Source of the DNA: Candidatus Scalindua arabica
GTDB taxonomy: Bacteria; Planctomycetota; Brocadiia; Brocadiales; Scalinduaceae
Reading direction: 5' to 3'
NCBI GenBank assembly: GCA_018263435.1
Contig: JAANXD010000100.1
Span: 58,402-121,565, forward strand
DNA: 63,164 nucleotides
Shown: piece by piece, positions 24,910 to 34,397 of the stretch
How the letters are laid out: the number at the start of each line of letters is the position of its first letter
Numbering within the stretch: the first letter of the stretch is position 1
Made by a program: the position numbers and the translations under genes
Notes under the pieces: generated by a model
What the model saw: the letters and a program-made list of their open reading frames with translations, nothing else
What the model was told of the DNA's origin: nothing
Databases searched by the model: none

Positions 24910-25951
24910 AGATCTTTCAGACAAAACGGGTGAGTGGCTTAGGGGCACCGGCAAGGAATCTGATATTGTAATAAGTAGCAGAATCCGCCTGGCAAGAAAC
25001 ATTGCCGGGTTTCCTTTCCTTTCCCGCTCTAACCTAAAACAAAGAAAGGAAATAGAATCCTTACTTAGAAAGACCATAGTCGAAAGCGATATAACAAAAG
25101 ATATATCTTATGTAAATTTGAACAATGCGACTCCGGTTGACAAGCTGCTCCTGGTCGAAAGACACCTGATCAGCAAAGAACATGCTGAGGGTGAAGGAGA
25201 TAGAGGTGTTGCATTCGGAAAATCAGAAACTATTAGTTTGATGATAAATGAAGAAGATCATCTCAGGGTTCAGGTAATCCGTTCCGGTTTCGAGTTGAAA
25301 AACACATGGGAAACAACTGATGAAATTGACAATATCCTCGGAGAAAGCTTAAATTTTGCTTTTTCTGCAAGGTTTGGATATCTGACTGCATGTCCGACAA
25401 ATGTTGGTACGGGCATGCGGGTTTCTGTAATGGTACATCTCCCGGCACTTGGCATGACAAAGCACATTGAAAAGGTATTCAATGCCGTAGGAAAACTCGG
25501 ATTGGTAGTTAGAGGCCTATATGGAGAGGGTACTAAAGTCTCTGGCGATTTGTATCAAATCTCAAATCAGTTTGCATTAGGAAAATCTGAGAAGGAAATA
25601 ATATCCATAATTGAAAGCGTGATACCACGCATTACAAGCTATGAAAGGATGGCCAGAAAGGCTTTAGTTTTAGAAAGCAAGGACCAGCTGGAAGATAGAG
25701 TTTGGAGGTCATACGGCATGCTTAAGGCCGCTCGAATGATTACCTCTGAGGAAATATTACAATTACTTTCACAGGTACGCATGGGCGTTAACATTGGTTT
25801 GATAGATGATATCGAGATGCAAACCCTTAATGAACTCTTTGTCCTGACACTTCCAGGACATTTGCAGAAATTGCAGGGCTGTGAACTGGATTCTACTCAA
25901 AGAAATATTATAAGAGCCTCTTATGTAAGAAAGAGGCTTGACGGTTTATAA
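24899..25951 (+). CDS. mcsB: Protein-arginine kinase McsB
   Basis: An ATP:guanido phosphotransferase homologue that phosphorylates arginine in proteins, marking them for ClpC-ClpP degradation. The N-terminal nucleotide-binding motif is SSRIRLARN. The catalytic segment is LTACPTNVGTGMRVSVM with the reactive Cys, and the NEEDHLRVQ segment holds the conserved acidic pair that binds the guanidino group. Length of 350 is standard. It overlaps mcsA and precedes clpC by 17 bases. The ctsR repressor gene that often leads this operon in Firmicutes is missing here. Confidence 0.95.
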   Translation: MEIKDLSDKTGEWLRGTGKESDIVISSRIRLARNIAGFPFLSRSNLKQRKEIESLLRKTIVESDITKDISYVNLNNATPVDKLLLVERHLISKEHAEGEGDRGVAFGKSETISLMINEEDHLRVQVIRSGFELKNTWETTDEIDNILGESLNFAFSARFGYLTACPTNVGTGMRVSVMVHLPALGMTKHIEKVFNAVGKLGLVVRGLYGEGTKVSGDLYQISNQFALGKSEKEIISIIESVIPRITSYERMARKALVLESKDQLEDRVWRSYGMLKAARMITSEEILQLLSQVRMGVNIGLIDDIEMQTLNELFVLTLPGHLQKLQGCELDSTQRNIIRASYVRKRLDGL

Positions 25952-25968
25952 AAAAAAGGTGGCCAAAA

Positions 25969-28440
25969 ATGTTTGACAAATTTACCGATAGGGCAAGGAA
26001 GGTGATGGCTCTTGCAAGAGAGGAAGCAAAAAGATTCAACCATGAATATATAGGAACAGAGCATATATTACTTGGCTTGGTAAAAGAAGGTAGTGGCGTA
26101 GCCGCAAATGTCTTACAAAATTTAGATATCGATTTGAAAAAAATACGTATGGAAGTAGAAAAGATAGTTCAATCTGGACCTGACCTGGTCTCAGTTGGAC
26201 AATTGCCTTTCACTCCAAGGGTAAAGAAAGTATTAGAATACGCTATGGAAGAAGCAAAGGCAATGGGGCATAACTATATAGGCACCGAGCATCAACTACT
26301 TGGGTTACTCAGGGAACAAGAGGGTGTTGCCGCGCAGGTATTGTTGAATTTAGGCGTAAAATTGGAAGGTGTAAGAGAGGAAGTAATCGAGCTTCTAGGT
26401 GCAGAAACAGCACAAGGCTCTAAAGACAAAGAAGAAAAAAGAGGTAAATCTAAAACTCCTGCCCTTGATTCCTTTGGTCGCGATTTAACACAACAGGCAA
26501 AAGATCAGGAACTGGATCCCGTAATTGGCAGACAGCTGGTTATTGAACGGTTGATTCAGGTTCTAAGTCGTCGAACAAAGAACAACCCTGTTTTGCTCGG
26601 AGAAGCAGGTGTTGGAAAAACAGCAATAGTAGAAGGATTGGCACAAGCTGTGGTTAGTGGAACGGTACCAGCTATTTTGCGTGAAAAGAGAATAGTTGCT
26701 TTAGATTTGGCGATGATGGTTGCAGGAACAAAATACCGAGGCCAATTCGAAGAGAGAATCAAGGCTGTAATGGGAGAGGTTCGTAGAGCAAAAAACATAA
26801 TCCTCTTCATAGATGAGCTGCATACATTAGTAGGTGCAGGAGGTGCAGAAGGAGCAATCGATGCATCTAATGTCTTAAAACCTGCTCTTTCCAGAGGGGA
26901 AATACAGTGTATCGGTGCAACTACTCTTGACGAATACAGGAAATACATTGAGAAAGACGGTGCGCTCGAGAGAAGGTTTCAAACAGTCGTTGTCGACCCG
27001 CCTTCTAAGGAAGAAACCGTTGAAATTTTAAAAGGTTTAAGGGATAGATATGAAGCACATCATAAGGTTCAAATAACTGATGAAGCATTAAAATTTGCTG
27101 TAGAATATGCAACAAGATATATCACCGGAAGATTCTTGCCTGATAAGGCAATAGACGTTATTGATGAAGCGGGTGCGCGTGTAAGACTTAAGGCAACTAC
27201 GCATCCTCCTGATTTAAGGGATATAGAGAAAGAAATAGAACATCTCGAAAAGGAAAAAGATAAATCCGTGGCATTACAGGATTTTGAGAGAGCAGCGAAG
27301 CTGAGAGATAAAGCAGACAAATTAAAAAAGAAAAAAGGTGACGTAGAAAAAGAATGGCGAGAGAAATGTACGGAGATAGACGGGACTGTAGATGAAGCGG
27401 TTATCACAGAAGTAGTTTCAACCATGACTGGCATACCGCTCAAACGTATGGAAGCAAAAGAGGCAAAGAGGTTGCTCGATATCGAGAAAGAACTTTGTAA
27501 AACAGTCGTAGGACAAGACAATGCTATTACCGCAGTAGCAAAGGCCGTCAGAAGGTCAAGGGCAGGCCTACAGAACCCAAACAGGCCAAGTGCCAGCTTT
27601 ATCTTTATAGGACCATCAGGAGTGGGAAAGACTCTTCTCTCAAAAGCCTTGGCTAAGTTTTTGTTTGGAGATGAAGATTCATTGATTCAAATAGATATGT
27701 CTGAATACATGGAAAAACATAATGTATCAAGACTAATAGGTGCTCCTCCAGGTTACGTCGGTTTTGAGGAAGGGGGACAGTTAACGGAGAAAATACGAAG
27801 ACGTCCCTACGCCGTGGTTCTCCTGGATGAAATCGAAAAAGCACATTCAGACGTATTTAATATGTTGTTACAGGTTCTGGAGGAAGGAAAATTAACAGAC
27901 AGTTTTGGACGTCATATTGATTTTCGCAACGTAATTATTATAATGACTTCGAACATAGGTGGAGACATAATTAAAAACACATCCTCGTTAGGGTTCAAGA
28001 AAACATCTGGAGCGCAGTCTTATGAAGCTATTCGCGAGCAACTATTACAGGCAGTTGAAAAGCATTTTCGCCCGGAGTTCGTCAACAGAATTAGTGATAT
28101 TGCTGTATTTAGAGATCTTACAAAGGAAGATCTGAGAATGATTGTAGAGATCGAATTAGAAAGCATACGTGAGAGGCTTGACAATTATAAAATAACGCTT
28201 TCAATAACCAAAGAAGCAATTGATTTCCTTATTGACAAAAGCTTTAAACCGAATTATGGTGCAAGACCGCTGCATAGAACCATAGAGAACTTAATTGAAG
28301 ATCCACTTTCTGAAGAAATACTCAGAGGAAAGTTCAAAGACAACGATTCCATCAAGGTAAAACTGAAGGAAGAAAAGCTGGTTTTTGAAGGGGCAACAGT
28401 AGAGGAAGAATTAGTCACAAGCGATTCGAAGAGCAAATAA
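25969..28440 (+). CDS. clpC: ClpC AAA+ unfoldase
   Basis: The Hsp100 unfoldase that feeds ClpP. Two Clp_N repeats lie at residues about 5-145 ([20 protein letters not shown], then [20 protein letters not shown]), the docking site for phosphoarginine. AAA domain 1 has GEAGVGKTA and [17 protein letters not shown]. The middle domain carries a UVR motif ([15 protein letters not shown]), and AAA domain 2 has GPSGVGKT and [11 protein letters not shown]. Length of 823 residues is standard for ClpC and not ClpA/ClpB. GGTGG precedes ATG. Last gene of the mcsA-mcsB-clpC operon, closed by a terminator. clpP is not in the window. Confidence 0.96.
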   Translation: MFDKFTDRARKVMALAREEAKRFNHEYIGTEHILLGLVKEGSGVAANVLQNLDIDLKKIRMEVEKIVQSGPDLVSVGQLPFTPRVKKVLEYAMEEAKAMGHNYIGTEHQLLGLLREQEGVAAQVLLNLGVKLEGVREEVIELLGAETAQGSKDKEEKRGKSKTPALDSFGRDLTQQAKDQELDPVIGRQLVIERLIQVLSRRTKNNPVLLGEAGVGKTAIVEGLAQAVVSGTVPAILREKRIVALDLAMMVAGTKYRGQFEERIKAVMGEVRRAKNIILFIDELHTLVGAGGAEGAIDASNVLKPALSRGEIQCIGATTLDEYRKYIEKDGALERRFQTVVVDPPSKEETVEILKGLRDRYEAHHKVQITDEALKFAVEYATRYITGRFLPDKAIDVIDEAGARVRLKATTHPPDLRDIEKEIEHLEKEKDKSVALQDFERAAKLRDKADKLKKKKGDVEKEWREKCTEIDGTVDEAVITEVVSTMTGIPLKRMEAKEAKRLLDIEKELCKTVVGQDNAITAVAKAVRRSRAGLQNPNRPSASFIFIGPSGVGKTLLSKALAKFLFGDEDSLIQIDMSEYMEKHNVSRLIGAPPGYVGFEEGGQLTEKIRRRPYAVVLLDEIEKAHSDVFNMLLQVLEEGKLTDSFGRHIDFRNVIIIMTSNIGGDIIKNTSSLGFKKTSGAQSYEAIREQLLQAVEKHFRPEFVNRISDIAVFRDLTKEDLRMIVEIELESIRERLDNYKITLSITKEAIDFLIDKSFKPNYGARPLHRTIENLIEDPLSEEILRGKFKDNDSIKVKLKEEKLVFEGATVEEELVTSDSKSK

Positions 28441-28474
28441 TTAGATAGTAATACAACAAATTGAGTACATATTT

Positions 28475-28502
28475 AAAAAGGGGCTTTCGAGCCCCTTTTT
28501 TT
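28475..28502 (+). terminator. Rho-independent terminator after clpC
   Basis: AAAAAGGGGCT pairs perfectly with AGCCCCTTTTT around a TTCG loop, and the 3' arm runs into a T-tract. It lies 35 bases after the clpC stop and ends the mcsA-mcsB-clpC unit. The best terminator in the window. Confidence 0.92.
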
Positions 28503-28569
28503 ATTGCTTGCAAGAACACAACTATCTTGTGATAATTGAAAAAACTCTAAGTAAAAATGAAGTTATATT

Positions 28570-29925
28570 ATGACAAAGGCCAGTACTGTTTATGTCTGCT
28601 CGGAATGTGGATGGAAAACCAGTAGATGGGTAGGTAGGTGTTCCGGTTGTGAAGAGTGGGACTCAATGACAGAAGAAAAATACGACTCTAGATATACCCA
28701 CACCCTTCCGGAATATGATATAGAGAAACCCTCCTGTATACCAGACGTAAAGACGGTAAGCAAGCTTCGAACTAATACCAACATTGAAGAGTTTGATAGA
28801 ATCCTTGGAGGTGGCATCGTGACAGGCTCTGCAGTTTTGGTTGGAGGCACACCTGGAATAGGAAAATCAACTCTCCTGCTGCAAATATGTCAAAAATTTA
28901 GTGAGCAGGGCTGCATATCCTTATACGTAACAGGAGAAGAATCAACTGCACAAATAAAATTGCGGGCGGACAGACTCAACGTATCATCTAAGAACATTTT
29001 TTTGGTTGCAGAAAACAATTTAGATGTTATTCTTGAACACATCAGAAAAATCAGCCCTAAACTTGTTATAATTGACTCCGTACAAGCTATGTTCAAGCCG
29101 ATTCTCGAATCCTCTCCGGGAACAGTTTCACAAGTTAGGCAATGTGCTATTGAGCTGATTCAAACATCAAAGAAAACTGAATCTTCCGTTTTTTTAGTGG
29201 GACATGTTACAAAACAGGGAGTAATTGCCGGTCCTAAAGTGTTAGAACATTTGGTCGATACAGTACTGTACTTTGAAGGTGAGAAATTCATGTCATTCAG
29301 GATATTAAGGGCAGTAAAGAATCGCTTTGGACCTACAAATGAAATAGGAATCTTCGAGATGCGTAACAGCGGACTTAGGGAGGTTAGTGATCCTTCAGAA
29401 ATATTCCTCTCCAGAACACAAAACCTGATCTCAGGGTCTTCGATTATCTCTTGTATTGAGGGCACAAGAGCTCTGCTTGTAGAGGTGCAGGCACTTGTAA
29501 CCAGGTCAAGTTTCGGCACGCCAGAACGCAAAGTAAGTGGTGCAGACTATAATAGAGTTGCTATGATAATTGCCGTACTGGAAAAGAGAACGGGCCTTCT
29601 CTTAGGAGGGCATGATATCTTTGTGAATGTTGTTGGCGGTGTAAAAATCGTCGAACCGGCAGCAGACCTTGGTATTGCAATTGCAATTGCATCCAGTTTC
29701 AAGGACGTGGCAATATCAGGAGACACAATCATTATTGGCGAATTAGGTTTGGGTGGTGAAATTAGAGGGGCTAATCAATTTGACAGCAGATTGAAAGAAG
29801 CTGAAAGATTAGGATTTAAAAATGCCATTGTTCCAAAGGACAATTCAAGTGACACGTCAGGAATAAAATCTCTAAAAATTACCGAGGTGTCTTCTCTTGC
29901 CGAAGCAATTGATAAAATCTGTTAA
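28570..29925 (+). CDS. radA: DNA repair protein RadA (Sms)
   Basis: RadA is a RecA-related helicase that processes recombination intermediates. The N-terminal zinc finger has C10-x2-C13 and C24-x2-C27 with WVGRCSGCEEW. Walker A is GGTPGIGKST, Walker B is LVIIDSVQ, and the RadA-specific KNRFGPTNEIG motif is present. The C-terminus is a Lon-type domain (NVVGGVKIVEPAADLGIA). Length of 451 is standard. It starts after the clpC terminator, so it has its own promoter. Seventeen bases separate it from the lipoprotein gene, which may be cotranscribed. Confidence 0.96.
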   Translation: MTKASTVYVCSECGWKTSRWVGRCSGCEEWDSMTEEKYDSRYTHTLPEYDIEKPSCIPDVKTVSKLRTNTNIEEFDRILGGGIVTGSAVLVGGTPGIGKSTLLLQICQKFSEQGCISLYVTGEESTAQIKLRADRLNVSSKNIFLVAENNLDVILEHIRKISPKLVIIDSVQAMFKPILESSPGTVSQVRQCAIELIQTSKKTESSVFLVGHVTKQGVIAGPKVLEHLVDTVLYFEGEKFMSFRILRAVKNRFGPTNEIGIFEMRNSGLREVSDPSEIFLSRTQNLISGSSIISCIEGTRALLVEVQALVTRSSFGTPERKVSGADYNRVAMIIAVLEKRTGLLLGGHDIFVNVVGGVKIVEPAADLGIAIAIASSFKDVAISGDTIIIGELGLGGEIRGANQFDSRLKEAERLGFKNAIVPKDNSSDTSGIKSLKITEVSSLAEAIDKIC

Positions 29926-29941
29926 AAAAGAATATTTTTTT

Positions 29942-30838
29942 ATGAAACATTATACTGCTCTGAGATTTTTATCTGTACTCTTGTTGATAACACTAGCATT
30001 TGGGTGTTCTCTCTCGTTACCTAAGAAAATTCATAAGAAAAGTAGCATAGTCGGGGCAACAATAAATGATCAGAATGTTTCTGTAGAAATACGAGAAGAA
30101 CTTGATGAACAGGGAAACGTAATAAAGAAAAGCTTTAATCATCCATATTACTTTACGGGATCAGGGCTTGCCAATATCCTTTCGTCCATTTATTACAAGC
30201 AGAAATCATTATTCAAGGGTAGCACAGGCCGAAAGAAATTATTCAGGCAGGAAGAGTTGCAGACTATTATACCTCCTATCATAAGTGCATTCTCAATGGC
30301 TACCGATTCTCAAGATATTTTAGTTTTTTCTACTTCTGATAAAGTGCTTTTGTCTGATCGTCAAAGTTATTTCAGCATGTTTATTTCAGACAACAACCTC
30401 AACATTGTTTTTAGTACAATCCAAAGTAAGAAAAATCTCACTGATGGAAGGGCATTTAGAAAAAGCAATAAGGATAAATTTAAAGATCCGTTTGATGTGA
30501 AGAGAAGCTCTCGCTGGAGTCTTGTTCCCATGGGAGGACAACGGTTTGAACCGGGGCGCCAAAATTGGCTTATTATTGATTTGAGTAGTAATTTATTTGG
30601 TGTTGCCAGTACTGATAATGCTAACATGAGTGACAATACTGATGATACTTCGATTCCATCAGATCGTAGCAGGACGATTGAAAGAAAAATAAGGACTAGT
30701 AAAAGCTTTATTGAAGAAAAGAAAAATTACCAGGGTGTACGTGAAAAACTAAGGGAATTAAAAGCCCTTAACGATGAAGGTTTAATTTCAGAAAAAGATT
30801 ATGAATTGAAAAAGAAGGAACTTTTAAACAAATTTTAA
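29942..30838 (+). CDS. SHOCT-tailed lipoprotein (paralogue A)
   Basis: A 298-residue protein with a lipoprotein signal (LLLITLAFGC). The central domain of about 200 residues is unknown to me (ILSSIYYKQKSLF, FSMFISDNNLNIVFSTIQ, GRQNWLIIDLSSN) and recurs in the next gene. The C-terminus is one SHOCT-type helical hairpin (LRELKALNDEGLISEKDYEL), a small module often found at the ends of bacterial proteins, probably for oligomerisation. The start at 29942 is preferred over an open extension from 29897 that would overlap radA, because it gives a proper signal peptide. Probably anchored in the outer membrane. Confidence 0.7.
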   Translation: MKHYTALRFLSVLLLITLAFGCSLSLPKKIHKKSSIVGATINDQNVSVEIREELDEQGNVIKKSFNHPYYFTGSGLANILSSIYYKQKSLFKGSTGRKKLFRQEELQTIIPPIISAFSMATDSQDILVFSTSDKVLLSDRQSYFSMFISDNNLNIVFSTIQSKKNLTDGRAFRKSNKDKFKDPFDVKRSSRWSLVPMGGQRFEPGRQNWLIIDLSSNLFGVASTDNANMSDNTDDTSIPSDRSRTIERKIRTSKSFIEEKKNYQGVREKLRELKALNDEGLISEKDYELKKKELLNKF

Positions 30839-30863
30839 ATATTTATGGATAAAAGTAATTAAA

Positions 30864-31997
30864 ATGTGGCATAAGAAAATAAGGGCTTTCTTGTTATTTA
30901 TTATTTTGTGTGGAACAATTGGATGCAAAGGTGCAGACATCTTAAGCTATACCGGCCAGGGTCAAGTTAAAGGACAAAAAAGTGATATCTTTAATGAAGG
31001 CAAGACATATATAAGACTGGAAAATTTAAAGAGTACAAAAGGGGCATCAAAGGCAATTCTTGACCATCCAAAATATTTAAGTAAAGACATCTTATCCAGT
31101 GTGCTTTCTTCTATCTATTATAAAGAAAAAGGTATAACAGGATGGGGAAAAGAGCAGAATGTCTTTATGGAAAGCGAATTATTAAATTTGACACCGCACA
31201 TGATAGACGCTTTTACTAAAGCATCTCCATCGCAATATATATTGGTAAATTCGAGTTATACAAAAGGAAAAGGTCTTTTTAAGTCAGATGTATATACCAT
31301 ATTCGGATTATTTATTTCTAATGACAAATTAAATGCTGTTTTCTCAAGGATTCAATATGAAGACCTGGAAGACAGAGGTGCAGATAATGTATTTGGAGAG
31401 ACAGTAGAGGCCGTATTTATTGATCCATTTAGTATAACGAGTAACCCATTCTGGAAAATAAGTCTTCATTCCGGTCAACGATTGAAGACCGGACGTAGTA
31501 ATTGGTTGGTAATAGATTTAGAAGAAGGTATGTTTGTCAGTAAAGAAGACTACGAAAAGAAGGAAATACCAATCATTGGGGAGCAGACAGGCCCAGGATC
31601 ACCCCTTACCACACAAGCACCCTCTGGAGGCCAGCCTGTTATAATACAACAGCAAATGAGCATTAAAGATCAGCTTCTGGAACTCAAAGAACTGGAAACT
31701 ACCGGCCTTATTACCAAAGAAGATTATATGCTTAGAAAGGCATTGATTTTAGGCAGCAAAAAAGAGAAGAGTATAAAAGACAAATTTAATGACCTTCGTA
31801 AACTAAAAGAGGATGGATTCATCAGTGATATAGACTATGACCATAAGAAAAGAGAGCTTCTTGAAGAGGGCGGTCAAGATGAAAAGGGAAAAAACATTAA
31901 AGAGATTCTGGCTGTGTATTTAGAATTGAGAGATGAAGGTTTCATAACGGACGAAGATTATGACTACAAGAAGAATAAATTATTGAAAGAGTTTTAG
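30864..31997 (+). CDS. Lipoprotein with three SHOCT modules (paralogue B)
   Basis: A 377-residue lipoprotein (LLFIILCGTIGC). Its central domain is homologous to that of the preceding gene: ILSSVLSSIYYKEKG, FGLFISNDKLNAVFSRIQ, RSNWLVIDLEEGMF. It has a Pro/Gly/Gln-rich linker and three successive SHOCT hairpins (LLELKELETTGLITKEDYML, LRKLKEDGFISDIDYDHKK, YLELRDEGFITDEDYDYKK). The paralogue has one. Unequal expansion of the module after tandem gene duplication is the simplest explanation. Function unknown; I infer an outer-membrane-facing scaffold. Confidence 0.7.
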   Translation: MWHKKIRAFLLFIILCGTIGCKGADILSYTGQGQVKGQKSDIFNEGKTYIRLENLKSTKGASKAILDHPKYLSKDILSSVLSSIYYKEKGITGWGKEQNVFMESELLNLTPHMIDAFTKASPSQYILVNSSYTKGKGLFKSDVYTIFGLFISNDKLNAVFSRIQYEDLEDRGADNVFGETVEAVFIDPFSITSNPFWKISLHSGQRLKTGRSNWLVIDLEEGMFVSKEDYEKKEIPIIGEQTGPGSPLTTQAPSGGQPVIIQQQMSIKDQLLELKELETTGLITKEDYMLRKALILGSKKEKSIKDKFNDLRKLKEDGFISDIDYDHKKRELLEEGGQDEKGKNIKEILAVYLELRDEGFITDEDYDYKKNKLLKEF

Positions 31998-32000
31998 TGT

Positions 32001-32022
32001 CAATAACACTCTCCTGTTATTG
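32001..32022. terminator. Weak hairpin between convergent genes
   Basis: CAATAACA and TGTTATTG form an 8-bp stem with a 6-base loop between the SHOCT lipoprotein gene and ispD, which converge. The stem is AT-rich and only CTTTGATTTC follows, so terminator activity would be modest. Confidence 0.35.
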
Positions 32023-32030
32023 CTTTGATT

Positions 32031-32726
32031 TCAATGATTTACCAACAGTAATTCTGCCAACTTCAAATCCTCACGTGTTGTGATCTTAATATTATCATAA
32101 CTCCCTGAAACTATTTCTACAGTGTGTCCCGCCTTCTCAACAACCTCTGCATCATCTGTAAGTTCTGCGTTTGTATCCTTAATCTTTTCATACGCTTTAA
32201 ATATTAAATCTCTATTAAAGCCTTGAGGTGTTTGCGCCATCCACAGGTCATGCCTGGGTACAGTTTTTATTATTTCGAGACCTGGGTTAACTTTTTTAAC
32301 AGTTAATTTCATTGGACTTGCAAGAATGGCAGCCCCTTTTTGATCTGCCCTTCGAATAACTTCCTCAATTTCCCCGCTCTTTACTAATGGCCTCACCGCG
32401 TCATGTATCAGAACTATTCTGGTGTCAGAGTCCAACTGAGAAAGGCCTTGATATACACTATCCTGCCTGCGTTCTCCCCCGGCAATTATCTTAGTTACCT
32501 TGTAAGCCTTAAGCTCCTTTGACCATCGTTCAATAACAGTAGACAGATCTTCCTTATTTACTACAAAAATAATCTCTTTTATTCTTTTCAGTTTATAAAA
32601 TTTTTCCAGTGTATAAAAAAAAACAGGTTTTTTGCCTATCATTATAAATGGCTTTCTTACATCAGCCCCCATACGAAGGCTAAGACCTGCAGCTGGCATT
32701 ATTACAGAAACATCTGCCTTCATCAT
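32031..32726 (-). CDS. ispD: 2-C-methyl-D-erythritol 4-phosphate cytidylyltransferase IspD
   Basis: Couples MEP to CTP in the non-mevalonate isoprenoid pathway. The N-terminal nucleotide-binding motif is IMPAAGLSLRMGADVRKPF. The family segments VLIHDAVRPLV and TPQGFNRDLI (with the conserved Gln-Gly-Phe) and LTDDAEVVE are present. Length of 231 is standard. The start codon overlaps the stop of dgt by ATGA, so the two are coupled. Last gene of the lysM/M23-hit-dgt-ispD operon. Confidence 0.94.
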   Translation of the reverse strand: MMKADVSVIMPAAGLSLRMGADVRKPFIMIGKKPVFFYTLEKFYKLKRIKEIIFVVNKEDLSTVIERWSKELKAYKVTKIIAGGERRQDSVYQGLSQLDSDTRIVLIHDAVRPLVKSGEIEEVIRRADQKGAAILASPMKLTVKKVNPGLEIIKTVPRHDLWMAQTPQGFNRDLIFKAYEKIKDTNAELTDDAEVVEKAGHTVEIVSGSYDNIKITTREDLKLAELLLVNH

Positions 32727-33898
32727 ACCCTTTCATAAGGATAAAAAAGCTTTAAATACTCGTCCTGGGCAAATCTATCAGTCATTCCTGCGATATAATC
32801 ACAAACGCCCTGATAAAGTCCCGCTTCCTCTATCCATTTTTGATATTCAGGTGGAAGCTGCATAGGGTTTTCAACAAATGTTTTAAACAACTCTTCGACA
32901 AATCGTTTTGCTTTGTCAGCCATTCGTACAACCCTGTAATGACTATACGCATTTTCCTGCAGGAACTCCTGCAATTCAACTTTTTTTTTAGATATTTCAG
33001 GCGAAAAGGATACTAATCTTTCTTTACTTTTTTGTACATCATCAGTTGTTTTTATTTTCATCTTATTAATCATTGATTGTGTGTGTTCAATAAGATCTGT
33101 AACTTCCATATCAATTAAATATTTTATAGTATGTGTATTTTCCATGTCTTTACTAATATTATTATATTGTTCCTTAACCTTCTCTTTTGCATATCTCCAT
33201 AATTCAACTCCTTCCAGACCGCTTTCTGTAATCAGCCGCGCTTTTAAGCTATCATCTATATCATGATTGTCATAAGCAATCGAATCAGCAATGTCTACAA
33301 TCTTCGCTTCAAGAAGCGGTTGTCTGCTTAAATCAAACTGCTTAACATTTGGATCATCAGAAAGAATATTATGCTTTGCTATTGACTCTCTAACCTCCCA
33401 TGAAAGATTTAAACCGGCAAACTGTGAATATCGCTTTTCCAGTACGTCGACAACACGCAACCCCTGAACGTTATGTTCAAAACCACCATGATCCTTCATC
33501 AAGATTCTGAGAGCATCTTCTCCTGAATGGCCAAACGGCGTATGCCCCAGGTCGTGTGCCAGGGCGATCGCCTCTGAAAGGTCTTCATTTAAACATAATG
33601 TCCTTGATATACATCTGGCAATTTGAGCAACCTCTATTGTATGAGTAAGCCGTGTACGATAGTGATCTCCCTCATGATTTACAAAAACCTGTGTCTTATA
33701 TTCCAATCTCCGAAAAGCTGTAGAGTGGATAATTCTGTCCTTGTCTCTCTGGTAAACACTTCGGTATGGATGCTCCTCCTCCGGATATACTCTACCACGA
33801 GTATTCATGCTTCTCATAGCATAAGAAGCTAAGTTGCTATCTTCCCTCTTTTCCAGTTCTTCTCTTGTTAACACTTTATATAAACCTTTAATGATCAA
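32723..33898 (-). CDS. dgt: dGTP triphosphohydrolase-like HD protein
   Basis: A 391-residue HD-domain phosphohydrolase that removes triphosphate from dNTPs. The segments RLEYKTQVFVNHEGDHYRT, RLTHTIEVAQIARCISR (first His) and ALAHDLGHTPFGHSGED (His-Asp) define the dGTPase family and give all metal ligands. The deoxynucleotide-binding DSIAYDNHDIDD is present. It overlaps both neighbours by 4 bases, in the middle of a tightly packed operon. The physiological substrate may be wider than dGTP. Confidence 0.92.
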   Translation of the reverse strand: MIIKGLYKVLTREELEKREDSNLASYAMRSMNTRGRVYPEEEHPYRSVYQRDKDRIIHSTAFRRLEYKTQVFVNHEGDHYRTRLTHTIEVAQIARCISRTLCLNEDLSEAIALAHDLGHTPFGHSGEDALRILMKDHGGFEHNVQGLRVVDVLEKRYSQFAGLNLSWEVRESIAKHNILSDDPNVKQFDLSRQPLLEAKIVDIADSIAYDNHDIDDSLKARLITESGLEGVELWRYAKEKVKEQYNNISKDMENTHTIKYLIDMEVTDLIEHTQSMINKMKIKTTDDVQKSKERLVSFSPEISKKKVELQEFLQENAYSHYRVVRMADKAKRFVEELFKTFVENPMQLPPEYQKWIEEAGLYQGVCDYIAGMTDRFAQDEYLKLFYPYERV

Positions 33899-34368
33899 AA
33901 AGAATTCTTTAATTCGAGATACAGATCATCGAGTGATTGCGGTATTACCTTTGTATCAGAAACAACAGGCATAAAGTTTGTATCACCTTTCCATCTTGGC
34001 ACAATATGCATGTGTATATGGCCTTCAACACCTGCTCCCGCAACTTTTCCAAGATTAAACCCCAGGTTGAAACCATCAGGGCTCATTTTTTTACTCAGCA
34101 TATCCTTCATGTCTCTTGTCAATGTCATAATCTCAAGCATCTCCGAGCTGCTCAACTTTGGCAGGTCATCTTTGTGCAGGTTTGGGGCCACCATTAAATG
34201 GCCATTATTATATGGGTATTTATTTAGAATACAGAAACACTCTTCGCCCCTGTACAAAACCAGATTCTTGCGATCCTGGTTGTCTTTTATAGCCTCACAG
34301 AAAAAACAATTCTCATCTTTCTTGCTCAAGATAAATTCCTTGCGCCAGGGCGCCCATATATTTTTCAT
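33895..34368 (-). CDS. HIT-family nucleotide hydrolase/phosphorylase
   Basis: A 157-residue HIT protein. The active-site triad is in HIHMHIVPRW. The zinc-binding CFFCEAIKD near the N-terminus and the YPYNNGHLMVAP segment place it with Ap4A phosphorylase/Fhit-like HIT proteins. The opening MKNIWAPWRKEFI is typical of that branch. It probably cleaves dinucleoside polyphosphates. It overlaps dgt by 4 bases. Confidence 0.9.
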   Translation of the reverse strand: MKNIWAPWRKEFILSKKDENCFFCEAIKDNQDRKNLVLYRGEECFCILNKYPYNNGHLMVAPNLHKDDLPKLSSSEMLEIMTLTRDMKDMLSKKMSPDGFNLGFNLGKVAGAGVEGHIHMHIVPRWKGDTNFMPVVSDTKVIPQSLDDLYLELKNSF

Positions 34369-34397
34369 GGAAGATTGTAAATTAAATTATAGATTCT

